A stretch of 13,604 nt of DNA, from assembly GCA_030432855.1 (NCBI GenBank), contig JAUILM010000060.1, positions 1 through 13,604 of the forward strand, read 5' to 3'. This DNA is from Bacteroidia bacterium. Its GTDB lineage: Bacteria; Bacteroidota; Bacteroidia; Chitinophagales; Saprospiraceae. The position numbers and the translations under genes were made by a program. Of the stretch, positions 1-8,501 are shown in pieces. Numbering within the stretch: the first letter of the stretch is position 1; every line of letters begins with the position of its first letter. The notes under the pieces were generated by a model. It saw only the letters and a list, made by a program, of their open reading frames with translations, had not been told where the DNA came from and ran no database searches.

Positions 1-58
1 TACTGCGACTAAGAAGATGATTCATATTAGATAATATGTCTGAAGCATGAGTGGTGAT

Positions 59-89
59 AGCCACCCCGTCGAAAGATGGGGTGGCTTTT
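59..89 (+). terminator. Rho-independent terminator for a plus-strand transcript entering from the left
   Basis: A 12-bp stem runs from AGCCACCCC (59-67), extended by GTC (68-70), to GAT (75-77) and GGGGTGGCT (78-86). It contains one G-U pair and is capped by a GAAA tetraloop (71-74) of the stable GNRA class. TTTT follows at 86-89, and a second T-run lies just beyond. The T-tract is on the plus strand, so it should end a plus-strand gene outside the window. Bases 1-58 carry stops in all three plus frames, so at most a few C-terminal codons of that gene could be present. The gene itself cannot be identified. Confidence 0.85.
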
Positions 90-467
90 CCATTTTTAGG
101 AGAATAAGGTAAGAAGCAGCAATTCTATTTTGAAAAGGAGGTTAGGAGCTTTTTACCTTATGCTTTTGACTATCAGAAAGTGCAAGGCAAGAATTGTATT
201 GTCGTTTTCCCACCTATGGGACAAAGTCTTCGATGTTTTGAATATAATGAGGGCCCTATGAAAATATCATTTTAGAAACGCCTGACTCAAGAGATGTCAG
301 AATCTGTCAGATTGGTCCTCAATAGTGATGCAGATATTTCTTTGGAAATGGCCAGGATTTCACCCTTACATAGTTATTAGTATTAAGACAAAGTAAGAAT
401 CAAGTCTACTACCGGATCTGTGATATGGAGCGGACTCTGCGATAGCAAGTCTGATCTCAAATCACTT
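90..467. other. Gene-poor stretch between a terminator and the end of the minus-strand accessory operon
   Basis: No intact gene is visible on either strand. The only coding-like signal is the interrupted plus-strand frame listed separately (108-380). No terminator hairpin with a T-run is seen downstream of the stop codon at 468-470, so how the minus-strand operon ends is unclear. No tRNA-like or direct-repeat structure was recognised. Confidence 0.5.
108..380 (+). pseudogene. Possible decayed gene fragment, no ATG and an internal stop
   Basis: One plus-strand frame reads 55 sense codons from 108 (after TAA at 105-107) to TAG at 273-275. It then continues in the same frame for another 34 codons to TAG at 378-380, with TAA shortly after (384-386). 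The predicted residues are of mixed composition (for example FDYQKVQGKNCIVVFPPMG) rather than low-complexity, which is why it looks like a gene remnant and not chance. There is no plausible start codon near its beginning. No family was recognised. It may equally be random open frame in non-coding DNA. Confidence 0.25.
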
Positions 468-1427
468 TTATGTGTCGGAATTCATTTGTTCAAAAAATTT
501 ATCTTGTTCTCTGGCTTGTTCTTTAATCTGCTCTTCTGTTAAGTCTGGCATTGCCTCAAACCATTCGATTACATCTCTATTTTCTTGGTGATTATCTCTT
601 AGCATTTTAAAGTATTCTTGATAATTTTCTGGTATTAGTTTCAATACAATTTCTGCTTGACTTTCATAAAAGAATCCTGAGAACGGTGGATTTAATCCAA
701 ATTTTTCGTCTAGTGGTAACCCTAATAGAATCTTAGGATTATACAAGGCCAATAAAGTGACTATTTCTTTTACTGTTTTTATGTAGAAATTTGCAAAGGA
801 TTCAAGTGTGTCAAAATTTAAATTCGGTACAAATGTGTGACTCGCATGGAAATTTAGTTTATTCAAATCTCTGTATCCATTGCTTTGTCCCTTATTATGT
901 CCAAAATCTGATAATTCCCAAAATAGCTGTTGGACTTGTTTCGACCAGTCAAATTTGTTTTCAATTTCACTAAATCGTTCGTATAACCTAATTTTCTTTA
1001 GTGTTCTTGAGAAGCTTGGAGTATCATTTTTTGCAGATAGCCAACTTATTGCTTTTTCTTTGACAATGTTATCGTGCATGAAATAAATGAATATAACTAT
1101 AAGTTCAAGAGCTCTTCTTAAATTGCAATAAGCAGATTTGTATGATCCAATTAGAGCATGTTTAATTGCATAATCGAGTTCAATTTCTGATTCTGTATTC
1201 GGGTACATTCCTACTTTCGAGAGAGTTTGAATATCAGATCTTGTTGCGTCAGTTTGACACCAATCAACAAATTCATTTGCAGTTTTTAGTAATTCATAAT
1301 TTGAATAATCGTCTTGCAGAAACTTCAAACTTCTATTTACTCTGTCATCAATGTCGAGTATAAATATTTTCCCTTTTTTCTCAAAAGGATTCATTTCAGA
1401 TGTTATCAATTTTGTTAGATCGTTCAT
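468..1427 (-). CDS. Hypothetical helical protein downstream of the toxin-immunity pair
   Basis: This 319-residue protein has no signal peptide and was not assigned to a family. Its middle (about residues 85-190) is helix-rich, with a pattern of the type ALIGSYKSAYCNLRRALELIV followed by LFWELSDFGHNKGQ. That is vaguely reminiscent of HEPN-like or other all-alpha defence-associated proteins, but no clear R-x4-6-H nuclease motif is present. The C-terminus is acidic and probably a long helix. The ATG at 1427 (MNDLTKL) is preferred over an upstream in-frame TTG at 1484, because the TTG start would lie inside an inverted repeat. The gene starts 65 nt after the immunity-like gene in the same direction and shares its low GC content, so it probably travels with it. 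It could be a second immunity or accessory protein, or an unrelated passenger. Confidence 0.75.
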   Translation of the reverse strand: MNDLTKLITSEMNPFEKKGKIFILDIDDRVNRSLKFLQDDYSNYELLKTANEFVDWCQTDATRSDIQTLSKVGMYPNTESEIELDYAIKHALIGSYKSAYCNLRRALELIVIFIYFMHDNIVKEKAISWLSAKNDTPSFSRTLKKIRLYERFSEIENKFDWSKQVQQLFWELSDFGHNKGQSNGYRDLNKLNFHASHTFVPNLNFDTLESFANFYIKTVKEIVTLLALYNPKILLGLPLDEKFGLNPPFSGFFYESQAEIVLKLIPENYQEYFKMLRDNHQENRDVIEWFEAMPDLTEEQIKEQAREQDKFFEQMNSDT

Positions 1428-1462
1428 TTTACTTACTCTTCTGACATAACTAACTGATATTG

Positions 1463-1487
1463 CGTTTGTCTTGCCACAGGACAAACG
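1463..1487 (-). repeat. Perfect 8-bp inverted repeat between the last two operon genes
   Basis: CGTTTGTC (1463-1470) and GACAAACG (1480-1487) form an 8-bp stem with a 9-nt loop. It begins 5 nt after the TAA stop (1493-1495) of the immunity-like gene on the minus strand. No U-run follows the stem, so it is not a standard intrinsic terminator. It could stabilise the upstream message end, attenuate readthrough, or be a trace of recombination. Confidence 0.5.
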
Positions 1488-1492
1488 GACTT

Positions 1493-2227
1493 TTACGGGG
1501 GTGTTGCTGTTTCTATGAGCTTGCCATTATCGCTAAATTTCAGAATCGGATAGTCTCTAATCTCAAAATTGGACACATTTTCAGACGTAACTGCCTCAAT
1601 TAACCTATCCGAAAAGAACAAATTAGATACTCCTTGCACTGAAATTATATCCCTATTCGAATATTTGTTATCTAAAACAACCCGCTCAAAATTAGTTATA
1701 GGATTCGTCTTATTCAGTTCACAATAAGCATCGTAATCTCTTACCTCAAAGTAGTTCTTATTAGGAGATAGAGCCTCAATAGAGGGGTAAATTAATGACT
1801 CTGAAAAGTTTATTTCTGTATTGGATATCCAAGGTACATAAAAGAGAAAATAATTTGTTTTAATTTTATCAATATTAACTTTTATTAAATGATACTCTGT
1901 ATTATCAATTTCATTTTTATCTAAAATATCAACAAATTTTTGGCTTACAAGAAAATGAAAACCAAAGTAGTAAGGGGAATATCCCATCAAGTCAGTTTGC
2001 TTCGCTTTTTTAAGCAACTTGCCAGTAATGTTTTGTACTTGCAAGTTGAACAGTCTATGTCTGTTGGCTAAGAAATCGTCCAGATTAACTTGGGTGAGCA
2101 AACCTGATATCTCATCATAATTCGCATTCTCTTTTAAACTATCCTCATTGATCTCAACCTGATAAATTCCATTTGTCACCCCGATCATTTTAGGCTCCGC
2201 AGAAATCGTTATTCGTTTAAACATCAT
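1493..2227 (-). CDS. Immunity protein candidate, Imm43/Imm11 (DUF1629)-like
   Basis: This 244-residue protein has no signal peptide or membrane segment and is expected in the cytoplasm. It probably binds and neutralises the nuclease at the C-terminus of the preceding RHS protein. The late segment SNLFFSDRLIEAVTSENVSNFEI (about residues 203-225) resembles the conserved end of Imm43/DUF1629 immunity proteins, where a strand, a helix of the type S-x-R-L-x-x-A and a strand ending in F-E-I occur together. The family call rests on this pattern and on position. The ATG at 2227 overlaps the RHS stop as ATGA, a 4-nt overlap typical of translational coupling and of toxin-immunity pairs. A second ATG follows at once (2224) and either could be used. 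Local GC content is very low; the line 1861-1920 has only about 8 G/C in 60. Confidence 0.65.
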   Translation of the reverse strand: MMFKRITISAEPKMIGVTNGIYQVEINEDSLKENANYDEISGLLTQVNLDDFLANRHRLFNLQVQNITGKLLKKAKQTDLMGYSPYYFGFHFLVSQKFVDILDKNEIDNTEYHLIKVNIDKIKTNYFLFYVPWISNTEINFSESLIYPSIEALSPNKNYFEVRDYDAYCELNKTNPITNFERVVLDNKYSNRDIISVQGVSNLFFSDRLIEAVTSENVSNFEIRDYPILKFSDNGKLIETATPP

Positions 2228-2889
2228 AGTTTATTCAATTGTCTGAAGTAGTCATTTAGTTTCATGCCGCTATCATATGCTTGATTTATCTGGGCGTTGA
2301 GAGTTTTTTGTAATCCTCTAAGGCTTCCTGCATTCAAATTTCCTGAATTAATCAAATTTTGAATTTGATTCCCAACGAATGTATTATACTGCGGGTGGTT
2401 TCCATGAAAAGGTGTCGGTAGCTTTTTTAGATTAAGTCCACTGTTGAGCTTCATAAATGGAGCTAATGCAGCATTATTTCGCTTAAACACCGCTTTAGGA
2501 ATAATGTGGTGTTTCTGCATTTTTACCAGGAAGCGCGGCACTTGTCGAGCTATTGGCTTAACGGCAGTCTTCGCACCACCTCCAATTACTTCTAAACTTC
2601 CTGCTCCACCTATAGGTACTCCTTCTATCTGGGGTTTATTGAACAGATAGTCCATAGCATTGCTAAAACTCAACCCTTCGTAACGGTTGTGTTCATTGTA
2701 AAAATCAGTATATGCATTTACAATGTCCATGTCGGGTAAAGAAAATTCTTCACCTTGATTTAATTCATTGGCAAAGAATTTCGCCTTTTGAAAATCCGTG
2801 CTGTTAACTACGATGGTTTTATCGATACCGTCATTGACTTCAACTTGTTGTCCTGTTTCGGCATCTTCATAAATCGTTTCCGGTGACAT
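2224..2889 (-). other. Variable toxin tip of the RHS protein (nuclease domain)
   Basis: This is the part of the RHS gene coding for residues 1869-2089, directly after the DPTG core boundary. The first ~120 residues form a linker with a Gly/Ala-rich stretch (GGAGSLEVIGGGAKTAV). The final ~100 residues hold the nuclease motif. His1995 and His1996 are encoded at 2511-2506. His2030 and His2033 in HGNHPQY are the likely remaining active-site or zinc-site histidines of the beta-beta-alpha fold. The GC content is lower than in the core upstream, fitting an exchangeable cassette. Confidence 0.7.
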
Positions 2890-5800
2890 CCCAGTCGGAT
2901 CTACGAATCGGATAGGATTATTAAACATGGCAGAGTATGGAGACCAGCTCGGCATATCGCTTGCCAGCGGATCCACACCTCCAAATCTTCCAATGCTAGC
3001 ATCCATACATCTCGCACCATAATTGTAATAGCCAGTCAACTCCAATCTTTCTTTATCGTTATATCGGTATCGATAGGCGTCGTTAAGACCATTTGGCCCT
3101 CCAAATTCTAATCCAAAGGGATAGTAGTCATGCTCAGAAATGATCTCACTTGCGGCTATGGAGCCATTACCATTTTCGTCAGAAAAGAAGACTCGATGAT
3201 TACCCAGGTGATCTCGGATCGTGAAAACATACTCTAGCTCGGTGGGTGTGAAGTCTTGAATACTTAGAGTCAATGCACTACCCGGTTGGGCATCAAAAGA
3301 TTTTAGTAGTTCAATTTGACCTGCCGTATAGGTAATGGATTTGCCGGTCGTGTTCGTTCTTGAGGATGTGATTTTTAGTGCCTCATAGGTGTGCGTTGTC
3401 TGTGGTTCTGTACCAATGAGGACCAGCTCATCGGGCACCGCATAGAGCACGTTGATATAGCCCTGACTATGATGTATTACATCTACATGTCCATTGAGTA
3501 GCTCCACTTGTCCTAAATAGATTCTATCCAGACTGGCTTCCTCGGCATTTTCAATACTTTTCTGATGTAAGAGACCCATGGCATCGCAACTGAAGCGTAT
3601 TACTTGGCCATCATCCATCGCAATGCTATCCAGCAGGTTTAGGTGGTTGTAATACAAGTCACACTCTTTGCCAGGATCTCGGATCATATTGCCATTATCA
3701 TCATAGTCATAGTTGCCGGCATTGGCATCATAACCCCAAGGTTGACTTGTTGCATCCGAAATGCTCTGGATGCGGTTACCACTTCCATACGTATATGTCA
3801 GATCGTCGATATCACCCTGACTGGTCCCTCCTGCATTGGTATAGCCGTGTCGCTCTAATGAAGAGATATTAGATCGGGCATCATAGTCCATGGATACAGC
3901 AAAGTTTCTAGAGCTTACGTCCAGATAGTCTGCTGAAGTCAGGCGATCCAAATGATCATAGTGAAATTGGTATCTATTGTAAGATGAGCTCTTATTCGCC
4001 CAAAAACTATATGCAATATCCCCATTTTTTCGCTGATGAGATGGTTGCTCATCATAGTTGAGTTCTAATGCAAAGACATCCGATCCTAATATTCCGATTT
4101 GATTTATACGATACAACAATCTATTAGGTTTGTATTCATAATCCACTGATTGGAGATTGCCCCCTAGTTTCAACTGATCGATCTGTTCCTTGACTGTGTA
4201 GGTATAATCGGCGATGGTTTTCTGATTCTGTTGATCCACCTGGATCAAATCTTTTTTTGCTCTTCCATTATGATCATAATGGTATGTATTTACTACTCGA
4301 GTCTTATTAGTAGGGCCACTGGGTACCCGAATTTCCTCCATTATTATTTGGTCCAAATCGTCATAGGCGTATTCCACAACACGGGACGTATCAATCTTAT
4401 ATTGAGCGGGAGTATTTCGGGTTTCTTTGGTCAGACGACCACAGATATCATACGTGTAGTACGATCTAATATGCTCACCATTGGTCAGCATAGCTGCGTC
4501 TGTAAAAGTAAGCTTATCCTTGTCATAGCTTTGGGTGCCATAGGTATAATCAAGTAGCTTATTATCGATTCCCGCTTGTGTAAAATTATTGTGTAGTAAA
4601 GATACAGGTGTAGTCGAAAAACCTTCTGAAATGGACCGCCCATATGTGTCATATTGAGTGGCGTACCATCGATTCTCTGCCAACATATTTGCATCCTGTC
4701 TATAGGCAAGAAGATCTCTATCGTTATAAACAAACTTTTCGATGCCCTTTCCGGGTACCTTCCGCTCTTTTAGCTGATCGTCTCCATGATAGAGATATTC
4801 AAAAATAAGATTACCACTGGTGAGATTTGTACCATGGGGGAGCATTTGTGACTTCCTATCTTTGTCATCATATAGAGTGAAGGTATTATTATCATTATTG
4901 AAATTGTCATCTGACCTCCGCTGTAGTACCCGCCTGCCTCGTTTATCTGTGAATACTTCCGTATGGTTTCCATTTGGATCAGTTACTATAGTTTTGTATA
5001 GCAGATCAACTGCATAACTTGCTCCAGCTTTGTGATTGAGTACCTCCCCCGATCCATTGCTGTTATAATCATAAAGAGTAACATACCACTTTGGTGGTGC
5101 AATCGAAGAAAGTCTTCCTAGTGGATTATCTTGATATCCATATACAGTGGAGTCACCTTGTGGTCCTGGGTAGATGTTGACAGCGTTCGATATCCCTCTC
5201 GGTTCAAAGACTTGAGTAACCCGACCCACTGTATCATAGTGGATGCTGGACATAATATGATCCGATCCATTTGGATGCTGCTGTCTTTGCATCACTCCCA
5301 AATCTCTTCCCAAACCATCGTAGAAATCCCAGTTGATGATGGTTTGTGAGCCTAATGTCTCTCCAAAATCATCATACACAGTGGATGACTCAACATAGTT
5401 TTGATTCGAACCATTGATATGGTAGTGATAGTTAAGAGTACTCACTATATTTCGACAATCATCCGTAATGGTCTTCTGCCGTAGCAGAGCATCGTAGGTG
5501 AAAGAAGTGGAGGTTTGGTCGATTTCTATGATCTTCTTCAGAAGATCTGTCCCCGCGAAATATTGGAATTGTCGTTCAAAATTAAAGTATTTCCATTTCG
5601 CGAGCTTACCAGAGGCAGTCCAGGTGAGATCGATCGTGTGATCCCAATTTAGATCCTGATAGGTGATAGGGTTACCATTTGTATACGCCGTATATGTGCC
5701 TTGTTCAACCCATCCTGTGGTGCCTTCCACGTATTTCGTTCCAGATGCATTCCATGATGCTTCATATCGCTCTATAAGACTTGGGTATGCTACCCCATTA

Positions 5801-8493
5801 AAAAGTCCAAAATGCCTCCGATTTCCATCGACCAGTACACCATTTACTTTCTGAAGTTCCTCCACTAATGCCAGGACATTATCACTCTCTAGGTTGGTAT
5901 ATGCAGTGCCCGAAAAGTCAGGAGTATATTTGAATTCCTGACGATGCACTCTATTATCACTATTGGTCATCCAAATAGCAGATGGCATCAGATAGTCCGA
6001 GGAGGAGTATTCAAAGTTAGTCGTAGTTGCCACACCGTCTCGCTCTTCGATCATAGTTGAAAGTCGAAAGGGCTTGGATTCGATTGTATAGTCAATCCAG
6101 GGGGCAATAGTATTGGAGCTCCCGTCGGTTAACCATTGGGTTTTCACATACGTACCTGCTGAGGGTACATAACTCTCACTCTTTTTAGTTCGGGTAACCT
6201 TCTTAATACCATCCTCTGTACCTTCACTATGGCAGGCCTCCACCTGAATGTGGCCAGCTTCCACCCTGGGACTGGGAGGAGGCATAGGGTATCCTGTTGA
6301 AGCAGATGGAGTTTCTGTATAGTAGATATACTGCTTGTAACCGCTACCATTATAGTATTCTTTGACTTGGCTGTAGCCAAGATGGTGTCCCTCAAAGCCA
6401 AACAGTGGTACCACACTTTGATCCAGCCAAAAATGTGTCACAATTGAATTTTGAGTGGGTGGATTTGTGGAGCAAGTGCTAGAAGGGCCATTAAATACAA
6501 AACCATAAATAGGTTCATTGTACAGCACGCCACTAGATTGACCGGGAATACCGGCCGTGTACTCGTACGTGATAATCACATCATGCTCATGACTCACTCG
6601 GTCATAACTAATGAGACTATCAATTCGAAGACCCCCTACCTTTCGATTCACATTTTGTGAAACGATCTCTTCCTCATGTAAATCAAAGGTGGAAGAACAC
6701 TTAAAGACCGAAATCTTCAATGTATACGTCACATTATTTTGAAAGGAATAACTAAAGAGATTGGTCAGGTAATCCTGTTTCTCCGACAGTCCAGGACAGC
6801 TAACCCCTGTGCTCGTACTTTGTAAGAGCGTGCTACCGCTTGCATTATATAATCCGATAATGGCGTAAGGGCTGGATTCACAACATATCTGACCTGAACC
6901 TAGACTTGAGTTTTCGGTAATCCATTTAAAAATGTAATCCACACTCGATTGATAGGTGAAAGTGGAAGATTCGGTAAAGATAGAGCTAGTACATCCCGAG
7001 ATATCCAAGGCCGGTGAGAGAATATTGTCTGACAATACTTGAAGTCCCTGCGTATCCCAATAGTCATTGGCTTCATAGGCAAACGTGTGTGAGCCCCCTG
7101 TCGGGTATCTACGTGATCGGAGGGTACCTACCTTCATGGAGTCCTCATGCGTTTCCCGATCTGAGTCGCCATTGACAGCCACCACCGGAGTACTGCCTAT
7201 GGAATATTCCAGTTTTGTGTATGGTATGTTCCAACCCGAAGTTGGATTTCCTGAGGCTCCATTGTAGTAGCCCCAGTGGTCTGTTGCTGCACTGAGTCGC
7301 GTGGGAAAATAATTAGAACCAGACCCTTCATGATACAAAAATGCATGTGAAGGAATCTCCAATGTATTGTTGCAGGATTTCTCCTGGATCGAATCCAGCT
7401 TTAATCGGTAATCCTCTGTGGATCCCGATTGTAATGATGAGTTATCCTCCCAGTAGTCATGATACAATAGAAATTTCTTGCAATATGATCCTGTAGAAAC
7501 TTCTATTCGATCCAATTGACGAGCCTGATGGGTCCCAGATATGTTATCGAGATCACTTCGAATGGCCCCTTCAATGAAATCTATTGTTACCGTGCCACTT
7601 CCTGTCGAAATTTGATCAATATGATAACCCACTATATCCGTTTGATTTGTGAGATAAGATCCTTTTGTAAAGGTGCCTCCAAAAGACCGTACAAAATGGC
7701 GATAGTTTTCAGCGCGATAGTTATAATCAATATGGTATGCATCATCATAGGTATTCACCCTCTTAATGTACCAATTGGTTGCCACTGTTGAATTTGAGAC
7801 ATCATTGATTTCAGAAGTCTCAATTGCATCCGTGTTGCTCAGAATGTCTCCAAAATGATATTCTGTACCATCTGGTGTCGTAATCACAAAACCTTTGAGT
7901 CGCTTTGCACCATAGCCAGTCGTTAATTCATACGTGATCTTTATATCCTGAGAGGGAATCAAAACCACTTCTGCAGCACTATTAAAGTGAAATCTCCCAT
8001 GGTAAGGGCCTGCCGAAAAAGTGAAGATATCTGGCTCTCCATCTAGTTGTGCATTGGCCATATCAGCAATTGGAGTGCTCGTACCTGTTACCTGAACGCA
8101 TCCACTCGATAGACTGATTGAGCCACCCTTGTTCAGGTATCCATTGATCGACTCGTCGGGAATGCCTTGGACGGTTCTGGATACATTACCGCCGGTCTGC
8201 ATCGTCCATCCTGTACCTGCTGAGCTGGCAATTTCGGCCACTCGTACTCCCCCAGCATGATAGGACAGTGCTATTGGTACCGTCAATGGCCCCTCCATGA
8301 TCGTATAAATAGGAATATTTATCCTTGGCACTCCTGTATAGTGACTAACGGGGACATCTGAGAATCTGCCAAAACTGCTGGCCGTCGCAGACGGCATGGT
8401 TACATCTCCAATATGATTATTGATGGGCTGACTTAAGGAAAGAAAGCAAGCACAGGTTAAGAAGATCAAGATGGAATTTCTGAAGAGGAACAT
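2224..8493 (-). CDS. Secreted RHS/YD-repeat polymorphic toxin with C-terminal AHH-like HNH/EndoVII nuclease domain
   Basis: This 2,089-residue protein opens with a Sec signal peptide (about residues 1-21: FRNSILIFLTC..., likely cleavage after LSLS). Residues about 30-480 form the N-terminal beta-rich shell region seen in Bacteroidetes RHS proteins, including DHWGYYNG near 405-412. Residues about 480-617 are a cysteine-containing insert ending before VGGLRI (619-624). YD repeats follow from about 950 to 1650, including FYDGLGR near 1055. The RHS core lies around 1780-1868: IRDHLGNHRVFF, DYYPFG, YNYGARCMD, GRFGGVDPLAS, NNPIRFVDPTG. By analogy with other RHS proteins, cleavage inside the shell would occur near DPTG (1865-1868). 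The variable tip (1869-2089) carries KHHIIP (1994-1999), NLKKLP and FHGNHPQYN (2029-2037), which match the HHIIP...LP...HG.H..Y pattern of AHH-type nucleases of the HNH/EndoVII superfamily. The predicted target is nucleic acid in competitor cells. No PAAR, VgrG or other T6SS domain is visible, so Sec export is the only delivery feature seen. The gene starts at ATG 8493, 8 nt after the M43-like gene, and overlaps the immunity gene by 4 nt. Confidence 0.93.
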   Translation of the reverse strand: MFLFRNSILIFLTCACFLSLSQPINNHIGDVTMPSATASSFGRFSDVPVSHYTGVPRINIPIYTIMEGPLTVPIALSYHAGGVRVAEIASSAGTGWTMQTGGNVSRTVQGIPDESINGYLNKGGSISLSSGCVQVTGTSTPIADMANAQLDGEPDIFTFSAGPYHGRFHFNSAAEVVLIPSQDIKITYELTTGYGAKRLKGFVITTPDGTEYHFGDILSNTDAIETSEINDVSNSTVATNWYIKRVNTYDDAYHIDYNYRAENYRHFVRSFGGTFTKGSYLTNQTDIVGYHIDQISTGSGTVTIDFIEGAIRSDLDNISGTHQARQLDRIEVSTGSYCKKFLLYHDYWEDNSSLQSGSTEDYRLKLDSIQEKSCNNTLEIPSHAFLYHEGSGSNYFPTRLSAATDHWGYYNGASGNPTSGWNIPYTKLEYSIGSTPVVAVNGDSDRETHEDSMKVGTLRSRRYPTGGSHTFAYEANDYWDTQGLQVLSDNILSPALDISGCTSSIFTESSTFTYQSSVDYIFKWITENSSLGSGQICCESSPYAIIGLYNASGSTLLQSTSTGVSCPGLSEKQDYLTNLFSYSFQNNVTYTLKISVFKCSSTFDLHEEEIVSQNVNRKVGGLRIDSLISYDRVSHEHDVIITYEYTAGIPGQSSGVLYNEPIYGFVFNGPSSTCSTNPPTQNSIVTHFWLDQSVVPLFGFEGHHLGYSQVKEYYNGSGYKQYIYYTETPSASTGYPMPPPSPRVEAGHIQVEACHSEGTEDGIKKVTRTKKSESYVPSAGTYVKTQWLTDGSSNTIAPWIDYTIESKPFRLSTMIEERDGVATTTNFEYSSSDYLMPSAIWMTNSDNRVHRQEFKYTPDFSGTAYTNLESDNVLALVEELQKVNGVLVDGNRRHFGLFNGVAYPSLIERYEASWNASGTKYVEGTTGWVEQGTYTAYTNGNPITYQDLNWDHTIDLTWTASGKLAKWKYFNFERQFQYFAGTDLLKKIIEIDQTSTSFTYDALLRQKTITDDCRNIVSTLNYHYHINGSNQNYVESSTVYDDFGETLGSQTIINWDFYDGLGRDLGVMQRQQHPNGSDHIMSSIHYDTVGRVTQVFEPRGISNAVNIYPGPQGDSTVYGYQDNPLGRLSSIAPPKWYVTLYDYNSNGSGEVLNHKAGASYAVDLLYKTIVTDPNGNHTEVFTDKRGRRVLQRRSDDNFNNDNNTFTLYDDKDRKSQMLPHGTNLTSGNLIFEYLYHGDDQLKERKVPGKGIEKFVYNDRDLLAYRQDANMLAENRWYATQYDTYGRSISEGFSTTPVSLLHNNFTQAGIDNKLLDYTYGTQSYDKDKLTFTDAAMLTNGEHIRSYYTYDICGRLTKETRNTPAQYKIDTSRVVEYAYDDLDQIIMEEIRVPSGPTNKTRVVNTYHYDHNGRAKKDLIQVDQQNQKTIADYTYTVKEQIDQLKLGGNLQSVDYEYKPNRLLYRINQIGILGSDVFALELNYDEQPSHQRKNGDIAYSFWANKSSSYNRYQFHYDHLDRLTSADYLDVSSRNFAVSMDYDARSNISSLERHGYTNAGGTSQGDIDDLTYTYGSGNRIQSISDATSQPWGYDANAGNYDYDDNGNMIRDPGKECDLYYNHLNLLDSIAMDDGQVIRFSCDAMGLLHQKSIENAEEASLDRIYLGQVELLNGHVDVIHHSQGYINVLYAVPDELVLIGTEPQTTHTYEALKITSSRTNTTGKSITYTAGQIELLKSFDAQPGSALTLSIQDFTPTELEYVFTIRDHLGNHRVFFSDENGNGSIAASEIISEHDYYPFGLEFGGPNGLNDAYRYRYNDKERLELTGYYNYGARCMDASIGRFGGVDPLASDMPSWSPYSAMFNNPIRFVDPTGMSPETIYEDAETGQQVEVNDGIDKTIVVNSTDFQKAKFFANELNQGEEFSLPDMDIVNAYTDFYNEHNRYEGLSFSNAMDYLFNKPQIEGVPIGGAGSLEVIGGGAKTAVKPIARQVPRFLVKMQKHHIIPKAVFKRNNAALAPFMKLNSGLNLKKLPTPFHGNHPQYNTFVGNQIQNLINSGNLNAGSLRGLQKTLNAQINQAYDSGMKLNDYFRQLNKL

Positions 8494-8501
8494 GATGCAG
8501 A

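Noticed and set aside
1428..1487. N-terminal extension of the last operon gene from a TTG at 1484
   Set aside because: The extra 19 residues are translated from an inverted repeat and have a TTG start; the ATG at 1427 gives a sensible start.
1425..1500. Integron attC site formed by the dyad and the nearby GTTAGTTATG
   Set aside because: The core GTTRRRY/RYYYAAC pair is not matched on both sides and no matching second site was seen at the other end of the gene.
4231..4733. Plus- and minus-strand frames of about 80-110 codons inside the RHS gene
   Set aside because: They overlap the intact 2,089-codon RHS frame in other frames and show no recognisable domains or start signals.
8430..8493. Possible lipoprotein signal in the RHS N-terminus because of Cys near FLTCAC
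   Set aside because: Neither Cys is preceded by a proper lipobox (L-x-[AGS]-C); an ordinary Sec signal peptide with cleavage after LSLS fits better.
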